Shown: one piece after another, positions 12,375-25,100 of the stretch
Position numbering within the stretch: the stretch's first letter is position 1
Layout of the letters: each line of letters opens with the position of its first letter
From: Alisma plantago-aquatica
Lineage: Eukaryota > Streptophyta > Magnoliopsida > Alismatales > Alismataceae
Assembly (NCBI GenBank): GCA_963693085.1
Contig: OY856409.1
Coordinates: 1,332,016,415-1,332,080,414, forward strand
Direction: 5' to 3'
DNA: 64,000 bases
Notes under the pieces: model-generated
The model's input: the letters and a program-made list of their open reading frames with translations, nothing else
Databases searched by the model: none
Told to the model about the DNA's origin: nothing
Program-made: the position numbers and the translations under genes

Positions 12375-13799
12375 TGAATGATCTAGAGGGGGAGTGAATA
12401 GAGATTTTTGGAGTTTTTAAAGTTAATTATAAATAATTAAGCACTTGGACAAGAATTAGGAGGAAACAAGGAAGATACAAGGATGTAGAGTGGTTCCTAC
12501 CTTAGAAATCTAAGGTAGTCAGTCCACTACCTGAGTGTTTTCCACCGGTATTTTGAAAGTGATTTAGTTATTACCTCATAAGGATGTTACATAAAATACA
12601 ATCACCTTCCCACACCCTTGAAGTAGCCTTCACCTGAAGTGGCCTCAATCCCCCTAGAAGCAGCCTTTTGATGTAACTCCAAGCTCACCCTTGAAGTAGC
12701 CTTCACCTGAAGTAGCTTCACCTTGAGGCAACCTTCTGAAGTAACTCCAACTCACCGCGAGAAGCCTTCACCATGTGAAGTAGCTCCACAAATCTACTTT
12801 CAATATCCTCCAACCTCAGAGTAGTCACAGAGAACAAAATACAATAGAAGGAACAAGATTAGAAGAAGAAACAATATTACCACTTGAGTACATCGCTTTG
12901 ATCCTATATCAAGCGTATTGATATCCTATCCACTGTGGATGAACATGATAGTGTGGTGTCTAGGAGATACTAAGCTATATGACACTAATGTAAAATAGAT
13001 TGCAAGGGTAGCTCAGCTTGTTGCTCACAAAGAATGAATCTCAAGTTTAATTGTATGCAAAAGTGATGCTTTGGGTGTCCTAAGGCATGTCCTATTTATA
13101 GGAATGACCTACTAGTGCGTAGGGACATTCTAGACACTTTCTAGGGTGTTCTTAGTGCTCAACTAGCCGTTAGGTGTCTACTAATTACATTATAACAACT
13201 AGTTGATTAATACTGAGAAGTGTAGTCTAGAACCTTTCTCGGTCGAGAAGTTTGTCGACTGAGTGTCTCTCGATCTAGAATTTCATCGACTGAAGGAAGG
13301 TCTGGAGTAAGTGTATTGCAATGTTCAACTCCAACTACCAACTACTTCTCAACTCAGTCTAACGTCTATAGAATTTGTTGGAAGGGCTATGCTCAGTCGA
13401 GAATTTTATCGACCGAGAGTGTCTCGGTTGAGGACTTTATCAACCGAGAAAATCCCTGTTGCAATGTGTTGAATCATCTATTAAGTGCGTGTAATTGTGC
13501 ATCTATTTTAGGGGAGGATCTATCTAAATTTTGTGAGTGGATAGGAAAGATCTAACGCTTGGTTTACATGATGTCTAAGTACTTGTACATTATATACTTG
13601 TACAAGTTTTTACATTGAGTACAATCATGAAAATAAAAGCAATCTAAGCATGTTGATCTTCCAATTTTTCTAGATCTTCAGCTATCCACTTCCGTATTTG
13701 TTTATCCCTGAAATACTCAAATAATAAGTTAGATCCACAAGAATGAAATATTTGTTATCATCAAAAAAATGGGTTTAATAATGTCCAATTGAGCCAACA
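12375..13799 (-). repeat. 5' LTR of the Sirevirus-like element
   Basis: This 1,425 bp repeat starts on the minus strand with 'TGTTGGCTCAATTGGAC' and ends 'CTAGATCATTCA'. It carries the same promoter and hairpin repeats as its partner (hairpins at about 13,230-13,455). The terminal dinucleotides are intact here. Confidence 0.9.
13092..13101 (-). promoter_or_regulatory. LTR TATA box (5' LTR, drives the element)
   Basis: 'CTATAAATAG' on the minus strand in the 5' LTR. It would set the start of the genomic RNA. It is identical to the copy in the 3' LTR. Confidence 0.65.
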
Positions 13800-14942
13800 A
13801 TAACACGTGGATGAAATAAAAGAGGAGATGTATGATAGTAGCAATAATAATTAATCTAAAACATGACGATATGTGAATAAAATTCAGTGTGTTGTGTGAA
13901 ACAAGTTTGTTCTTCTCTATCCATGCCACCTTTGACTTTGTTGTATTATTTCTGAGGCACTTCCCGCTAGTAATCTTGTTCATGAGAAGCCAAAAGACAT
14001 TTATTCAATTTTATGATTAACGACTAAATTATTGTCATATGTTGAGATGACAAAATAACAAGATCAATGAGGCTTGTCTTTTAGGATACTGAACTGGAAA
14101 ATGGCTAAACCAACAAATGAATAAAATAATATTTATAATAAATCTAATAGAAGTAATGGTAAAATTTATTCTTTAAAGAGATTGGCAAATAGAGCAAATG
14201 GAATATCACACAACGTAAGAGACAATTTAATTTTTTGATATGTATATAAGATGGCATGAAAAATAACTCACATTTTGTATCTTTCGTTTCACTTCTTCCA
14301 CAAGAGCTAAAATAAAAAAGGAGATAAAATCACAAAAGTAGCGGCTAGTGCTTGAGAAAAAAATGATATATCAAATAAAGTTTTGTTATACACTATAATG
14401 AATGACTTCATTTTATATTTAATAGATAAAATAAATAAAGGATAGGCTAGTGATTAAGAATAAAATGATAATATCAAATTTATATGTACTACAATGAATG
14501 AATTTATTTTTTTCATCTGACAATATGAAGAATTTAAACAAAAAATATTTATGATTACTAATATTGTATGAAGTATATAAAGAAACTTATACATATTTTA
14601 ATATTTTTATGTTATGGTACCATTAGTTGGGTAAAAGAAAATTCAATAAATTTAGTGGAGAAGCACATGAAAAATAAAATAGCATTTTATTGCCATGAAT
14701 GTATTTAATCATTAACTTTCTTTTCACCTATGTTTAGTGATGAGGAGGTTGACAAATGATGGCTACCTAGAAACATGATGCAAGCAGAAAACAATTTTCA
14801 ATAAGCAACTATGTCCAACACAAATGAGAAGTTTGCAGAAAAATATTAATATCAACCATCCATTGTAAAAAGTAAGCCAATATTTGGGTCAAAGTTAACT
14901 ACCACATAGAATAATTATTTTATGTAGTATGTATTAAAGTAT

Positions 14943-15330
14943 CCGAACAACAACACATGACGAATGCATATTAAATTAACGAACAACTAAAAATGGAAAG
15001 TACATGTGTATTATATAAAATGAAACATTAATAAATTTGAAAATAACATACTAATGGACCATTAGCAGGAAAGGATAATTTTTTCAAGGAAAATAAGCAA
15101 AATGGATATTTCTGCTAGGTAACAACACATGACGAAAGTATATTAAATTAACAAACAACTAAAAATGGCAAGTACATGTGTATTATACAAAATAAACCAA
15201 ATAATAATTTTAAAATACAAAATAAACCAAATAATAAATTTAAAAATAACATACTAATGGTCCATTAGCAGGAAAGGACGATTTTTTCTAGGAAAATAAG
15301 AAAAATGGAGATTTCTTCCTAGGTAACAAA
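14943..15330. repeat. Tandem duplication of a ~180-200 bp unit
   Basis: The block from 'aacaacacatgacgaa' at about 14,944 through 'gctaggtaac' at 15,121 is repeated at 15,122-15,330 with few changes. Both share 'ggaaaggataattttttc'-like sequence. The second copy carries an internal duplication of 'aaaataaaccaaataata' (15,189-15,240). Confidence 0.8.
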
Positions 15331-15879
15331 AAGAAAGAAAAAATTGAATGTGTGACCACTGAGTTAATAATTGTGGATGTTACAATTAAGTAACCAGATG
15401 TAATACATAAGAAAAAAAAAATACGCCATAGTTGCAACAATGAACTTATCCAAAAGCTGAAAGAAAAATAATACAAATGGTATGTGAAAAACTTGTATTA
15501 TATGTTGTGAAATAAAATTGTCCTTCTCTACACATGCCACATTTGTTTTTGTTGTATTTTACATGAAGCAGTCTGTGCTAGTAATCATTTAGTTATATTA
15601 CCAATGAACTGTTCGTATGATGAGATGACAAAAAGAAGAAGCTACTTCTTCTTTGTTTAAAGATATTGATATGAAAAACGGTTGCACAACAGAGAAAAAA
15701 GATATATTGAATCCAGTACAAAGTAATGATGGAAGTAATTTCCTAAGGAACTGGTAGATAGAGCAAGTAGAATATGACACAAAGAAAGAGATAATTTGAA
15801 AACATAATGTGCATATAAGATGGAATGAAAAATATTTCACATTTTTGTATATTCTTTATTAGTTTCACATCTTCCACGG

Positions 15880-17528
15880 TAGACAACATATTTAAAAAAT
15901 GATATCTCTAAGTTAGGTAAAAACAATGTATCAAATCATGCTAGTACTTTAGAGTGATGAAATTTGCTTTCTAACTTTATGGATGATGAATTGGTGAGAA
16001 ATTTCTTATTTGAATACAAGGTATCCACACGTATGGAAGTAGAAAAAATGAATAACATTAGGAGTATTAATTGTTTGAAAGTAAGGCTAGTGGTCAAGCA
16101 CGCTAACTTTTGAAATTATCTTCAAGAGTGTACATCTTTCTCTCCATTGAGTTATTCAATAAAGAAGATAGAAGTAGATAAGGAGTAGGATGTTGGAAGA
16201 ATGCCCGTGACAATCATAGAACCACTGCAAAGATTGACAGAGTGTTTTTGAAGATTCTAGAAATGTCATTGAACATGTTTATATATGTCTATGCAAGTTA
16301 TAATTATCAGAAAGTAATTACAGTTAAACAATGAAACACAATTAAGTCACAAGTACACTATGGCCATGTGAGGTTGCGGCTATGGGAGTAGTTGCAGTCG
16401 GACCGCTCAACGCATAGATAGATGTAGACAGTGACACAAACATAGTGCCCGGTAAGGTGTAGGCATTGCCACCAAGCTGAGACGGTGGTCGCTGCACCCA
16501 TTGCGAGAGTGGGTGTGGCTGAGCCACTGATTTCTGCCATGAATGTTGTCATTACCTATCCTGGTTGAGAGGAGATGATGAGTAGGATGGAGCATAGGAT
16601 GTGATTATGGGACACCAAGCAATAGCCATACCAGATTAAGTGAACGGTAATATTGGCAATAATGTTGTTGATGTTGCATGATAGGGTCTATGTGGTAGTG
16701 AAAGAGGACAAACTCTAAATAACCACGGTACTTCAGGGCACAAAGCCGTCTTACTTGCTTGATGTTGCATCTGTGGTTCTGGAAGTAGTGACTTCCATAT
16801 GGAGTATAAGAAGATAAGTGGCATCATAGAAAAAAGACAACAGGGACAACCATTATATAAATGTGTGGAGGATACATTGTGGCTGAGCAAAAATCACCAT
16901 TAGAAAATTGGGTGGCCTCCTTTGACATCATTGCCTAGTGCCCATTTATCTGTGCTCCTTCCTCTGCACTCTGACAATAGTGAGGTGGTCTTTACGATGT
17001 GCAGCTGTACATGTCGGTTGTTTCTGGTGACAATGTTGTGCATGCTCTGTTGGTGTTGAGTTATATGACATGTGAAATGTAATGAACAAACTTAATTGAC
17101 TACTTAATTATGTGATGTGATCAGGGCAAGAGAAAGAAGGCAACCCATTATACAAATGTTTGCATTTTCATCGATGGCAATGACACTAATTTGTTTCTTG
17201 GATTACTTCCTTGTTGGAGATGAGGGGAGAAGTAGGAAACAATGTCAAAAGGTGTGGTTGAAGAGAGGAGAGGGAGGTGGTGTTGCACAACAAAAATTAA
17301 TATATGCACAGATCATGGTACAAATATGCTAACCGTCTTTTGATTATTCTCTTACAAAAAAAGATTATTGGGAGTTTGGTTAAGAGGTCTCAAGTGATTT
17401 TACAGGAAGTTGTTATTTAGTGGAGAGATTACAAGGAAGGCGAGGAGGTTGCCAAATCTAGAAAGCATTGGCATTAAGAATTAATAACAAAATAAATGTA
17501 GTAAAATTGGGGGAGGGGTGTGGAAGAG
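15880..17528. other. Region without a recognisable gene
   Basis: A somewhat GC-richer patch at 16,340-16,900 holds overlapping short frames on the minus strand, rich in Ser, Thr, Pro and His, none with a known domain. It may be an old gene or retroelement relic, but I cannot name it. The stretch at 17,110-17,520 is purine-rich and uninformative. Confidence 0.4.
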
Positions 17529-17533
17529 AAATG

Positions 17534-20500
17534 TGTCACGACCTCCCTTCTACTAATATTAATACAACCATAGCTGAAGCATTTGAACATAATGGAGATC
17601 ATGACAAATTGTGGACTGATATCATTAATCAAGCAAAATCCATAGAATAGAAGGAAAATCCACCAGAGTGCCTTATTACAAGCCATAAACAAAAGACTCT
17701 AAGTCTAACATAAAGAGTTCAAAGAATGAAACTCCAACATAACATAACAAAAAGGAAAGACATCTATATAGAATGGCACCCCACCAAATAGGATTCACGA
17801 ACTATCCTTGAGCTTGAGCTGACGTCCATGAAGTCTACTTCTTCTCCTCCTCATCTGCGGACATCTCGTCCCCAGCCCATGCAAGGCAACGTAAAACTAT
17901 GTGAGTGGCACTGAGCAGTTATACAAGAAAATAGTTTATAATTGAAATAACATGAGGAAAATAACTTGGAATATAATTACGTAACATAATTAACATGATT
18001 GTATGAGAACAAGATTAACTTAACATGATTTCATAATAAGATGGTTTTTACTTGAGTTGATGTAGTCCCTCTCCTGATTTGCACCCACAGTGCTCATAAG
18101 GCCATTTAAGGCTCACATAAGGCCAATCAAGGCTCACATAAGGCCAATTAAGGCTCACATAATGCTCCCACAGAGCTCATAAGGCCAATTAAGGCTCACA
18201 TAAGGCCAATTAAGGCTCACATAATGCTCCCACAGAGCTCATAAGGCCAATGAAGGGCTCACATAAGGCCAATTAAGGCTCACATAACATGATTGAGGGA
18301 ACTATATCAACATAACATGAATTATTATACTTGAACATAGTTATCATGATTTCTTGATCAATTAACATGGCAGTGATTAGTAGTGATCCAAAAGAAAGCA
18401 TATTCATCAAAACAGTAGAAAACGTAAATTCATAGCATTTTCATGATTTTCATAAGCATAAATTGAATAATAGCATAGTTACACATCATTGAGTAATCAT
18501 AACAATATAAACAAATAATGTAAACCCACAACCCTAGAATTATAGTCAGTGTGCATGATCCACTCACCTGATCCTGAAGGGGTATACTAACAGTAGATGC
18601 AGTCCTGATCAATCCTAATATCCTGTGAATAATATAATTATGAATTAACTACATATGCTTAACATAGGTGTATCATTCTCTAATTAAATTTGGAAATTAG
18701 GTTGGAAATATAGGTCTGAAACTTGGACCATTGGATAGATCTCGAAAAACTGATCAAAAACCATATATGGATTGTCCCCATCTGAGCTCTAGATTATTTT
18801 CTATGATTTTGTAAAGATTAGAGATATTCTGACCAATCAGAGGCGAGGAAAAATCGTTCAAGACATTTATGAGAAATCCGGAAATTAGAGTTTGAAAGAC
18901 GAATTTGCCCTCGCATTATAAATCTGGGATAGGGGCGTGACAGGGCATATGGGTAAAATATTCATTAGCATACTCGCAACTATAATGATATAGGTCATTT
19001 CAAATACCCATTATACCCATGTACCTGCGATAGATCGATTGAAATCATGGGGGCAAGACAGTAATTGACTTTTGGGTTTCTTCTTTGTTGGCCATGGCGT
19101 ATTGAGCTGCTCCACAGGAGTTCAAAACTCCGATCGGGACTGAAGCCGATAATGAATCGGGAAATAGGGGGAAAAGCGGAGAATTCCCTGAACGTAGGTG
19201 AATCTATTGAGCCATGGGCGAGGCTCTACGGTGCTCATTCGCTCCACCTTCATGCCACGGGCATGGTATGACAAGTAAGGGAAAGACAAAATCGCTGTCC
19301 ACACTACCTGACTGAGTTTCCTTAGACCAAAAATGTGAACCAGACATGACCGAAGTGGATGCGACAAACACCAAGGCAAAACGAGAACAGAAGCTCCCAC
19401 TTCCAATGTCATCATGCCCGGAACAGGGGACCCATCTTGAAAATGCGTTCCGATCAAGCAACGATTGAACAGAATAATTGAGGGTAAAAAACGCTTCGGG
19501 CTGGTATGTCGATGGAAAAGGAGGGGTTTCCGTGGCGTGGGCATGGCCGAGAAGGTTGGCTGATGGCCAGGTTTTGTGGGTATAGAGCTACCCTTATGGG
19601 TACAACACTGGGGTGAAACAGATAGCCCAAGGAGATTACGAACCTATAGAGCAGAGTGCGACAATGGTTACCTGAAGAGGAATTTAACTGAGGTGAGCAA
19701 TGTCACCCACTAGAGCTTGTCGTCGCCGGAGAGGGATACCCAATCCACCGGAGTTCCTCAACTAGCCTCAGATGAAATTGGTTACGGAGGAGCGTTCCTG
19801 AGTGAACGATGGAGCTTTCTGGATCGCTCAGAGTTGGTCTGATGCAGTAAGGAAGAGTGGGTGTGGCTGCCGTACAAACTGGAGAAAGGGGGTCTTTTGG
19901 GCGTTTCTGCTGTGAGCGCTTATAGGGGTTGATCTAGGGCTCGCTACGATCGTGGAGATCTCCCGGTGATGTTGGCGTCGAGAAAACAGGGAACCGTTGA
20001 GGGAGGGTTGGGTTATCATAGGCCATCGGGGTTGGGATTCTGTTCCCCCTTCTGTGCGGACAAAGCAGGAGGTAGGGGATGATGGGAGTGCCCTTGGATT
20101 TAATCTGACGGCTCACAAAGAGCCCGGTTCATTCAAGCTGCGCGTGACGCACAAAAATCTAGAACTTTCGTCAAATCGTGACAATCACATGTATTATTAA
20201 GTTGATTACTCAAATAAATCACATTATCTACTAATTTCTTCCTAATAACATTTGGAGCCTTTAGGATTATCCAAAAGTAACCAAATTTGATATGCAAGCT
20301 AATTCGACCATGAGGAATCTAATTATCCAATTAGATTTTGGACATGAGTTAGGGAAACATGTGTTTTACATTATTAGTTACTTAGGGTAATTAACACATT
20401 AATAATCATTGCAAGGGAATTTTATTACCAAAATCTGAGGGAAGCTCTACCATTCTATTATCTACTCATATACCAATTAGTGGGATACATTATACATGTA

Positions 20501-20771
20501 TGCAGATCCAAACTATCATTAAATCCCAACTAGTCACCATTGCATAATTAGGGTTAAGTTTTCATGCATTATACATGACATTAATATGACCAATTATTGA
20601 TGTAAATGATTCAATTCAAGGTCCACTTGGCACATTTAGCTCATTTTGAAATACAAATTAAGCATGGTATGTACTTAAGTCATCATATGAAAAGTGGATT
20701 CTTTCAATTTAGGATTTCACCTTTATTAAATAACAAAGAATTTTTGGGACTAAATTTTGAGGGTCGTTACA
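17534..20771 (-). repeat. 3' LTR of the gypsy element
   Basis: A 3,238 bp repeat bounded by tgtcacgacc and ggtcgttaca on the plus strand, collinear with 22,122-25,398. It contains the 'ggctcacataaggcc' minisatellite (18,093-18,287) and a GC-richer block at about 19,040-20,160. Frames of up to 140 codons in that block recur in the other LTR only because the LTRs are copies of each other. Confidence 0.93.
18093..18287. repeat. LTR minisatellite (3' LTR copy)
   Basis: Built from a ~21 bp sub-unit, 'ctcacataaggccaattaag', interleaved with 'aatgctcccacagagctc'. Together these make a ~62 bp higher-order unit present about three times. Confidence 0.85.
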
Positions 20772-20812
20772 ACCTACCCACCTTATAGAAATTTCGTCCT
20801 CAAAATTTTCAT
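20772..20812 (-). other. Polypurine tract and conserved 3' end of the gypsy interior
   Basis: Directly upstream of the 3' LTR the minus strand carries 'GAGGACGAAATTTCTATAAG' followed by 'GTGGGTAGGT'. The same context is found just before the 3' LTR in Del/Tekay elements. In complete elements it lies at the end of the pol frame, so the deletion of pol left this priming signal intact. Confidence 0.85.
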
Positions 20813-21001
20813 GTCATATTAAGGTACTACCCACCTTAGTGCTTCACATATATAAATCTTAACTTACTGTTTGATCATAACATTTCATAAGCCAACTAAG
20901 CATAATCATGATATGGTATTAACATAGATAACCTTTGCATTATATCTAACATGACTAGTAAAACTTTAATGAGTGCATGAGTTTCTAATGTAATTTGAAA
21001 A

Positions 21002-22030
21002 CTAAATCTTACCTTCATCATCCACCATAGCAAAAACCCTAGCTTTCCTTTTCTCTGGGGGACCTGGGTTAGGGTTCTGACCTGCTCCTTTCTTTGCAGC
21101 TAACTTAGGGCATTTGTCCTTGAAGTGCCATTCTCCTCCACAATAAAAGCAAACACCTAAGCCCAACCTGCACGGTCTTGCATGGGATTTTCCACACTCG
21201 ATGCATGCATCCCTAACTGGGGGATTCTCAGGGGCCTTGTGCTTCTTGTGATCATTGTGGTGTCGGTCCCGATTGTTGTGGTCGTGATGGTGACGATGTC
21301 CATTGTGGGAGTTCTTCTTCCAAGTCCTCCCAGGATAATCCTCGAGCTCAAGTGCCGCATCAAGAGCTTCCTGCATCGTCTTGTGGCCTCGTCCAGAAAG
21401 TGAGTAGCTGAGATCATCCTTGAGACCTTGAATGAACTTCTTGGCTCTCTTCAGCTCAGTCATCTCGGTCCCGTACTTCTGGAGGATGCGAAACTTCATT
21501 GCGTACTGGGTGACAGTCATGCCGCCACGTTGTTGCAGATGAAGGAACTCTAACTCCTTCTTGTCCATCATTGCATCTGACACATAGTGGCCCTTGAAAG
21601 CTTCTACAAACTCCTCCCATGTGAGTAGCTCTTCATTTGGGTCTCTGGCATCATGAAAGTTTTCCCACCAAACGCGAGCTGGTCCTCTAAGCATGTGAGT
21701 CCCGAACCTGACGCGTGACTCCTCGGAACAGTCCAAGTCGTGGAAGCAATGCTCCAGGTTGTGAATCCAGGCCTCAACCTTACCTACAACATCTAGCTCT
21801 TCTTCTCCCGCAAACGTCTCAGGTTTCACATTGAGGAAGTCTATTAAGGTGACTTCATTCCTCCTCTGATGACGGCCTCCCATTGCATCAGATAAAGCTC
21901 TGACCAACATATTATATGATAGGGGAGGGTCTTCTCCATGGGGGTTCTCCTCGTGCTCAAAGTCATGATCACTCTCTCCACCAGAGTGAGGAGGTGACTT
22001 GTCATGCTCAGGGCGATGCTTAGGGGCCAT
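21002..22030 (-). CDS. gag: Intact Ty3/gypsy gag polyprotein
   Basis: Capsid/nucleocapsid protein of the retrotransposon, which assembles particles and packages element RNA in the cytoplasm. I prefer the start at 22,030 ('MAPKHRPEH', 342 residues), although the frame opens upstream at 22,075. An acidic, His-rich N-terminus is followed by the retrotransposon gag domain at roughly residues 50-205, with 'VEAWIHNLEHCF', 'GPARVWWENF', 'TWEEFVEAFKGHY' and 'MTVTQYAMKFRIL'. A basic His/Asp-rich linker leads to two zinc knuckles, CX2CX3HX3C (about residue 276) and a canonical CX2CX4HX4C, 'CFYCGGEWHFKDKC' (about residue 294). It ends shortly after 'ARVFAMVDDEG', the usual gag-protease linker, where a stop replaces the protease. 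There are no frameshifts. It lies between primer-binding site and polypurine tract and fills nearly the whole interior. Confidence 0.93.
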   Translation of the reverse strand: MAPKHRPEHDKSPPHSGGESDHDFEHEENPHGEDPPLSYNMLVRALSDAMGGRHQRRNEVTLIDFLNVKPETFAGEEELDVVGKVEAWIHNLEHCFHDLDCSEESRVRFGTHMLRGPARVWWENFHDARDPNEELLTWEEFVEAFKGHYVSDAMMDKKELEFLHLQQRGGMTVTQYAMKFRILQKYGTEMTELKRAKKFIQGLKDDLSYSLSGRGHKTMQEALDAALELEDYPGRTWKKNSHNGHRHHHDHNNRDRHHNDHKKHKAPENPPVRDACIECGKSHARPCRLGLGVCFYCGGEWHFKDKCPKLAAKKGAGQNPNPGPPEKRKARVFAMVDDEGKI

Positions 22031-22106
22031 CTGGAATAGGAAAGGAGACTTAGATAAGCACATGGAGTGACACATAAGATCCTACTATGGCGGCCATTCT
22101 AGGATT

Positions 22107-22118
22107 GCTCTGATACTA
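22107..22118 (-). other. Primer-binding site of the gypsy element
   Basis: The minus strand reads 'TAGTATCAGAGC', three bases inside the 5' LTR end. It differs by one base from TGGTATCAGAGC, the usual complement of initiator methionine tRNA used by Tekay/Del-type elements. Confidence 0.85.
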
Positions 22119-22121
22119 TTT

Positions 22122-25100
22122 TGTCACGACCTCCCTTCTACTAATATTAATACAACCATAGTTGAAGCATTTGAACATAATGGAGATCATGACAAATTGT
22201 GGACTGATATCATTAATCAAGCAAAATCCATAGAATAGAAGGAAAATCCACCAGAGTGCCTTATTACAAGCCATAAACAAAAGACTCTAAGTCTAACATA
22301 AAGAGTTCAAAGAAATAAACTCCAACATAACATAACAAAAAGGAAAGACATCTATCTAGAATGGCACCCACCATAGAGGATTCACGAACTATCCTTGAGC
22401 TTGAGCTGACGTCCCTGAAGTCTACTTCTTCTCCTCCCCGTCTGCGGACATCTTGTCCCCAGCCCATGCAAGGCAACGTAAAACTATGTGAGTGGCACTG
22501 AGCAGTTATACAAGAAAATAGTTTATAATTGAAATAACATGACGAAAATAACTTGGAATATAATTACGTAACATAATTAACATGATTGTATGAGAACAAG
22601 ATTAACTTAACATGATTTCATAATAAGATGGTTTTTACTTGAGTTGATGTAGTCCCTCTCCTGATTTGCACCCACAATGCTCATAAGGCCATTTAAGGCT
22701 CACATAAGGCCAATCAAGGCTCACATAAGGCCAATTAAGGCTCACATAATGCTCCCACAGAGGTCATAAGGCCAATTAAGGCTCACATAATGCTCCCACA
22801 GAGCTCATAAGGTCAATTAAGGCTCACATAAGGCCAATTAAGGCTCACATAATGCTCCCACAGAGCTCATAAGGCCAATTAAGGCTCACATAAGGCCAAT
22901 AAAGGCTCACATAACATGATTGGGGGAACTATATCAACATAACATGAATTATTATACTTGAACATAGTTATCATGATTTCTTGATCTATTAACATGGCAG
23001 TGATTAGTAGTGATCCAAAAGAAAGCATATTCATCAAAACAGTAGAAAATGTAAATTCATAGCATTTTCATGATTTTCATAAGCATAAATCGAATAATAG
23101 CATAGTTACACATCATTGAGTAATCATAACAATATAAACGAATAATGTAAACCCATAACCCTAGAATTATACTCAGTGTGCATGATCCACTCACCTGATC
23201 CCGAAGGGGTATACTAACAGTGGATGCAGTCCTGATCAATCCTAATATCCTGTGAATAATATAATTATGAATTAACTACATATGCTTAACATAGGTGTAT
23301 CATTCTCTAATTAAATTTGGAAATTAGGTTGGAAATCTAGGTCTGAAACTAGGACCATTGGATATATCTCGAAAAACTGATCAAAAACCATATATGGATC
23401 GTCCCCATCTGAGCTCTAGATTATTTTCTATGATTTTGTAAAGATTAGAGATATTCTGACCAATCAGAGGTGAGGAAAAATCATTCAAGACATTTATGAG
23501 AAATCCGGAAATCAGAGTTCGAAAGACGAATTTGCCCTCGCATTATAAATCTGGGATAGGGGCGTGACAGGGCATATGGGTAAAATACTCATTAGCATAC
23601 TCGCAACTATACAGATATAGGTCATTTCAAATACCCATTATACCCCTGTACCTGCGATAGATCGATTGAAATCATGGGGGCAAGACAGTAATTGACTTTT
23701 GGGTTTCTTCTTTGTTGGCCATGGCGTATTGAGCTGCTCCACAGGAGTTCAAAACTCTGATCGGGACTGAAGCCGAGAATGAACCGGGAAATAGGGGGAA
23801 AAGCGGAGAATTCCCTGAACGTAGGCAAATCTATTGAGCCATGGGCGAGACTCTACGGTGCTCAGTCGCTCCACCTTCATGCCACGGGCATGGTATGAGA
23901 AGTACGGGAAAGAAAAAATCGCTGTCCACACTACCTGACTGAGTTTCCTTAGACCAAAAATGAGAACCAGACATGACCGAAGTGGATGCGACAAACACCA
24001 AGGCAAAACGAGAACAAGAGATCCCACTTCCAATTTCATCATGCCCGGAACAAGGGACCCATCTTGAAAACACGTTTCGATCAAGCAACGATTGAACAGA
24101 ATAATTGAGGGTCGAAAAAGCTTCAGGCTGGTATGTCGATGGAAAAGGAGGGGTTTCCGTGGCGTGGGCATGGTCGAGAAGGTTGGCCGATGGCCAGGTT
24201 TTGTGGGCATAGAGCTACCCTTATGGGTACAACACTGGGGTGAAACGGATAGCCCAAGGAGATTACGAACCTATAGAGAAGAGTGCGACAATGGTTACCT
24301 GAAGAGGAATTTAACTGAGGTGAGCAATGTCACCCACTAGAGCTTGTCGTCTGCGGAGAGGGATACCCAATCCGCCGGAGTTCCTCAACTAGCCTCAGAT
24401 GAAATTGGTTACGGAGGAGCATTCCTAAGTGACCGATGGAGCTTTCTAGATCGCTCGGAGTTGGTCTGATGCGGTAAGCAAGAGTGGGTGTGGCTACCGT
24501 GAGAACTGGAGAAAGGGGGGTTTTTGGGCGTTTCTGCTGCGAGCGCTTATAGGGGTTGATCTAGGGCTCGCTACGATCGCGGAGATCTCCTAGTGATGTT
24601 GGCATTGAGAAAATAGGGAACCGTTGAGGGAGGGTTGGGTTATCGTAGGCCATCGGGGTCGGGATTCTGTTCCCCCTTCTGCACGGACAAAGCGGGTGGT
24701 AGGGGACGATGGGAGTGCCCTTGGATTTAATCTGACGGCTCACAAAGAGCCCGGTTCATTCAAGCTGCACGTGATGCACAAAAATCTAGAATTTTCGTCA
24801 AATCATGACAATCACATGTATTATTAAGTTGATTACTCAAATAAATCACATTATCTACTAATTTCTTCCTAATAACATTTGGAGCCTTTAGGATTATCCA
24901 AAAGTAACCAAATTTGATATACAAGCTAATTCGACCATGAGGAATCTAATTATCCAATTATATTTTGGATATGAGTTAGGGAAACATGTGTTTTACATTA
25001 TTAGTTACTTAGGGTAATTAACACATTAATAATCATTGCAAGGGAATTTTATTACCAAAATCTGAGGGAAGCTCTAGCATTCTATTATCTACTCATATAC

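Larger units (their letters stand above)
7316..13799 (-). mobile_element. Sirevirus-like Ty1/copia LTR retrotransposon, gag-only
   Basis: A 6,484 bp element with two LTRs, transcribed on the minus strand. Perfect 5 bp target duplications ATAAC flank it (7,311-7,315 and 13,800-13,804). Ends are TG...CA on the 5' LTR; the 3' LTR start has decayed to TA. A TGGTATC primer-binding motif follows the 5' LTR, and 'AAAAGGGGGAGATT' precedes the 3' LTR. Further purine tracts and hairpin-forming repeats are typical of Sireviruses. The 3.64 kb interior codes for gag (frameshifted) and then lacks protease, integrase, reverse transcriptase and RNase H, so the copy could move only with help. The LTRs differ by roughly 9% in the part I compared by eye, so the insertion is fairly old. 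Confidence 0.9.
6640..15870. repeat. Ancestral ~1.2 kb tandem duplication, first unit split by the Sirevirus
   Basis: Sequence 6,640-7,310 matches about 14,610-15,390 in order ('agtgga.aagcaca', 'tgatgaggaggtt', 'caacacaaatga', 'gaacaactaaaa', 'gaccatt'). Sequence 13,805-14,310 matches about 15,390-15,880 ('cttctct..ccatgccac', 'gctagtaatc', 'gatgagatgacaaaa', 'tagagcaa..gaata', 'atataagatgg.atgaaaaat'). Removing the 6.48 kb retrotransposon restores a first unit of about 1.2 kb next to a second unit of similar size. The two are moderately diverged. No protein is conserved, so the origin of the repeat is unknown. Confidence 0.7.

Noticed and set aside
18093..18287. CRISPR-like array
   Set aside because: Units are contiguous with no unique spacers, the repeat is inside a plant LTR, and it is duplicated in the other LTR.
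19122..19544. 140-codon frame in the gypsy LTR, conserved as a 153-codon frame at 23,749-24,210
   Set aside because: Both lie at the same LTR position. Their similarity reflects LTR duplication, not protein selection; there is no recognisable domain and overlapping frames are equally open.
21182..21403. 73-codon plus-strand frame rich in Val and Ile
   Set aside because: It is the antisense shadow of the His-rich part of gag.
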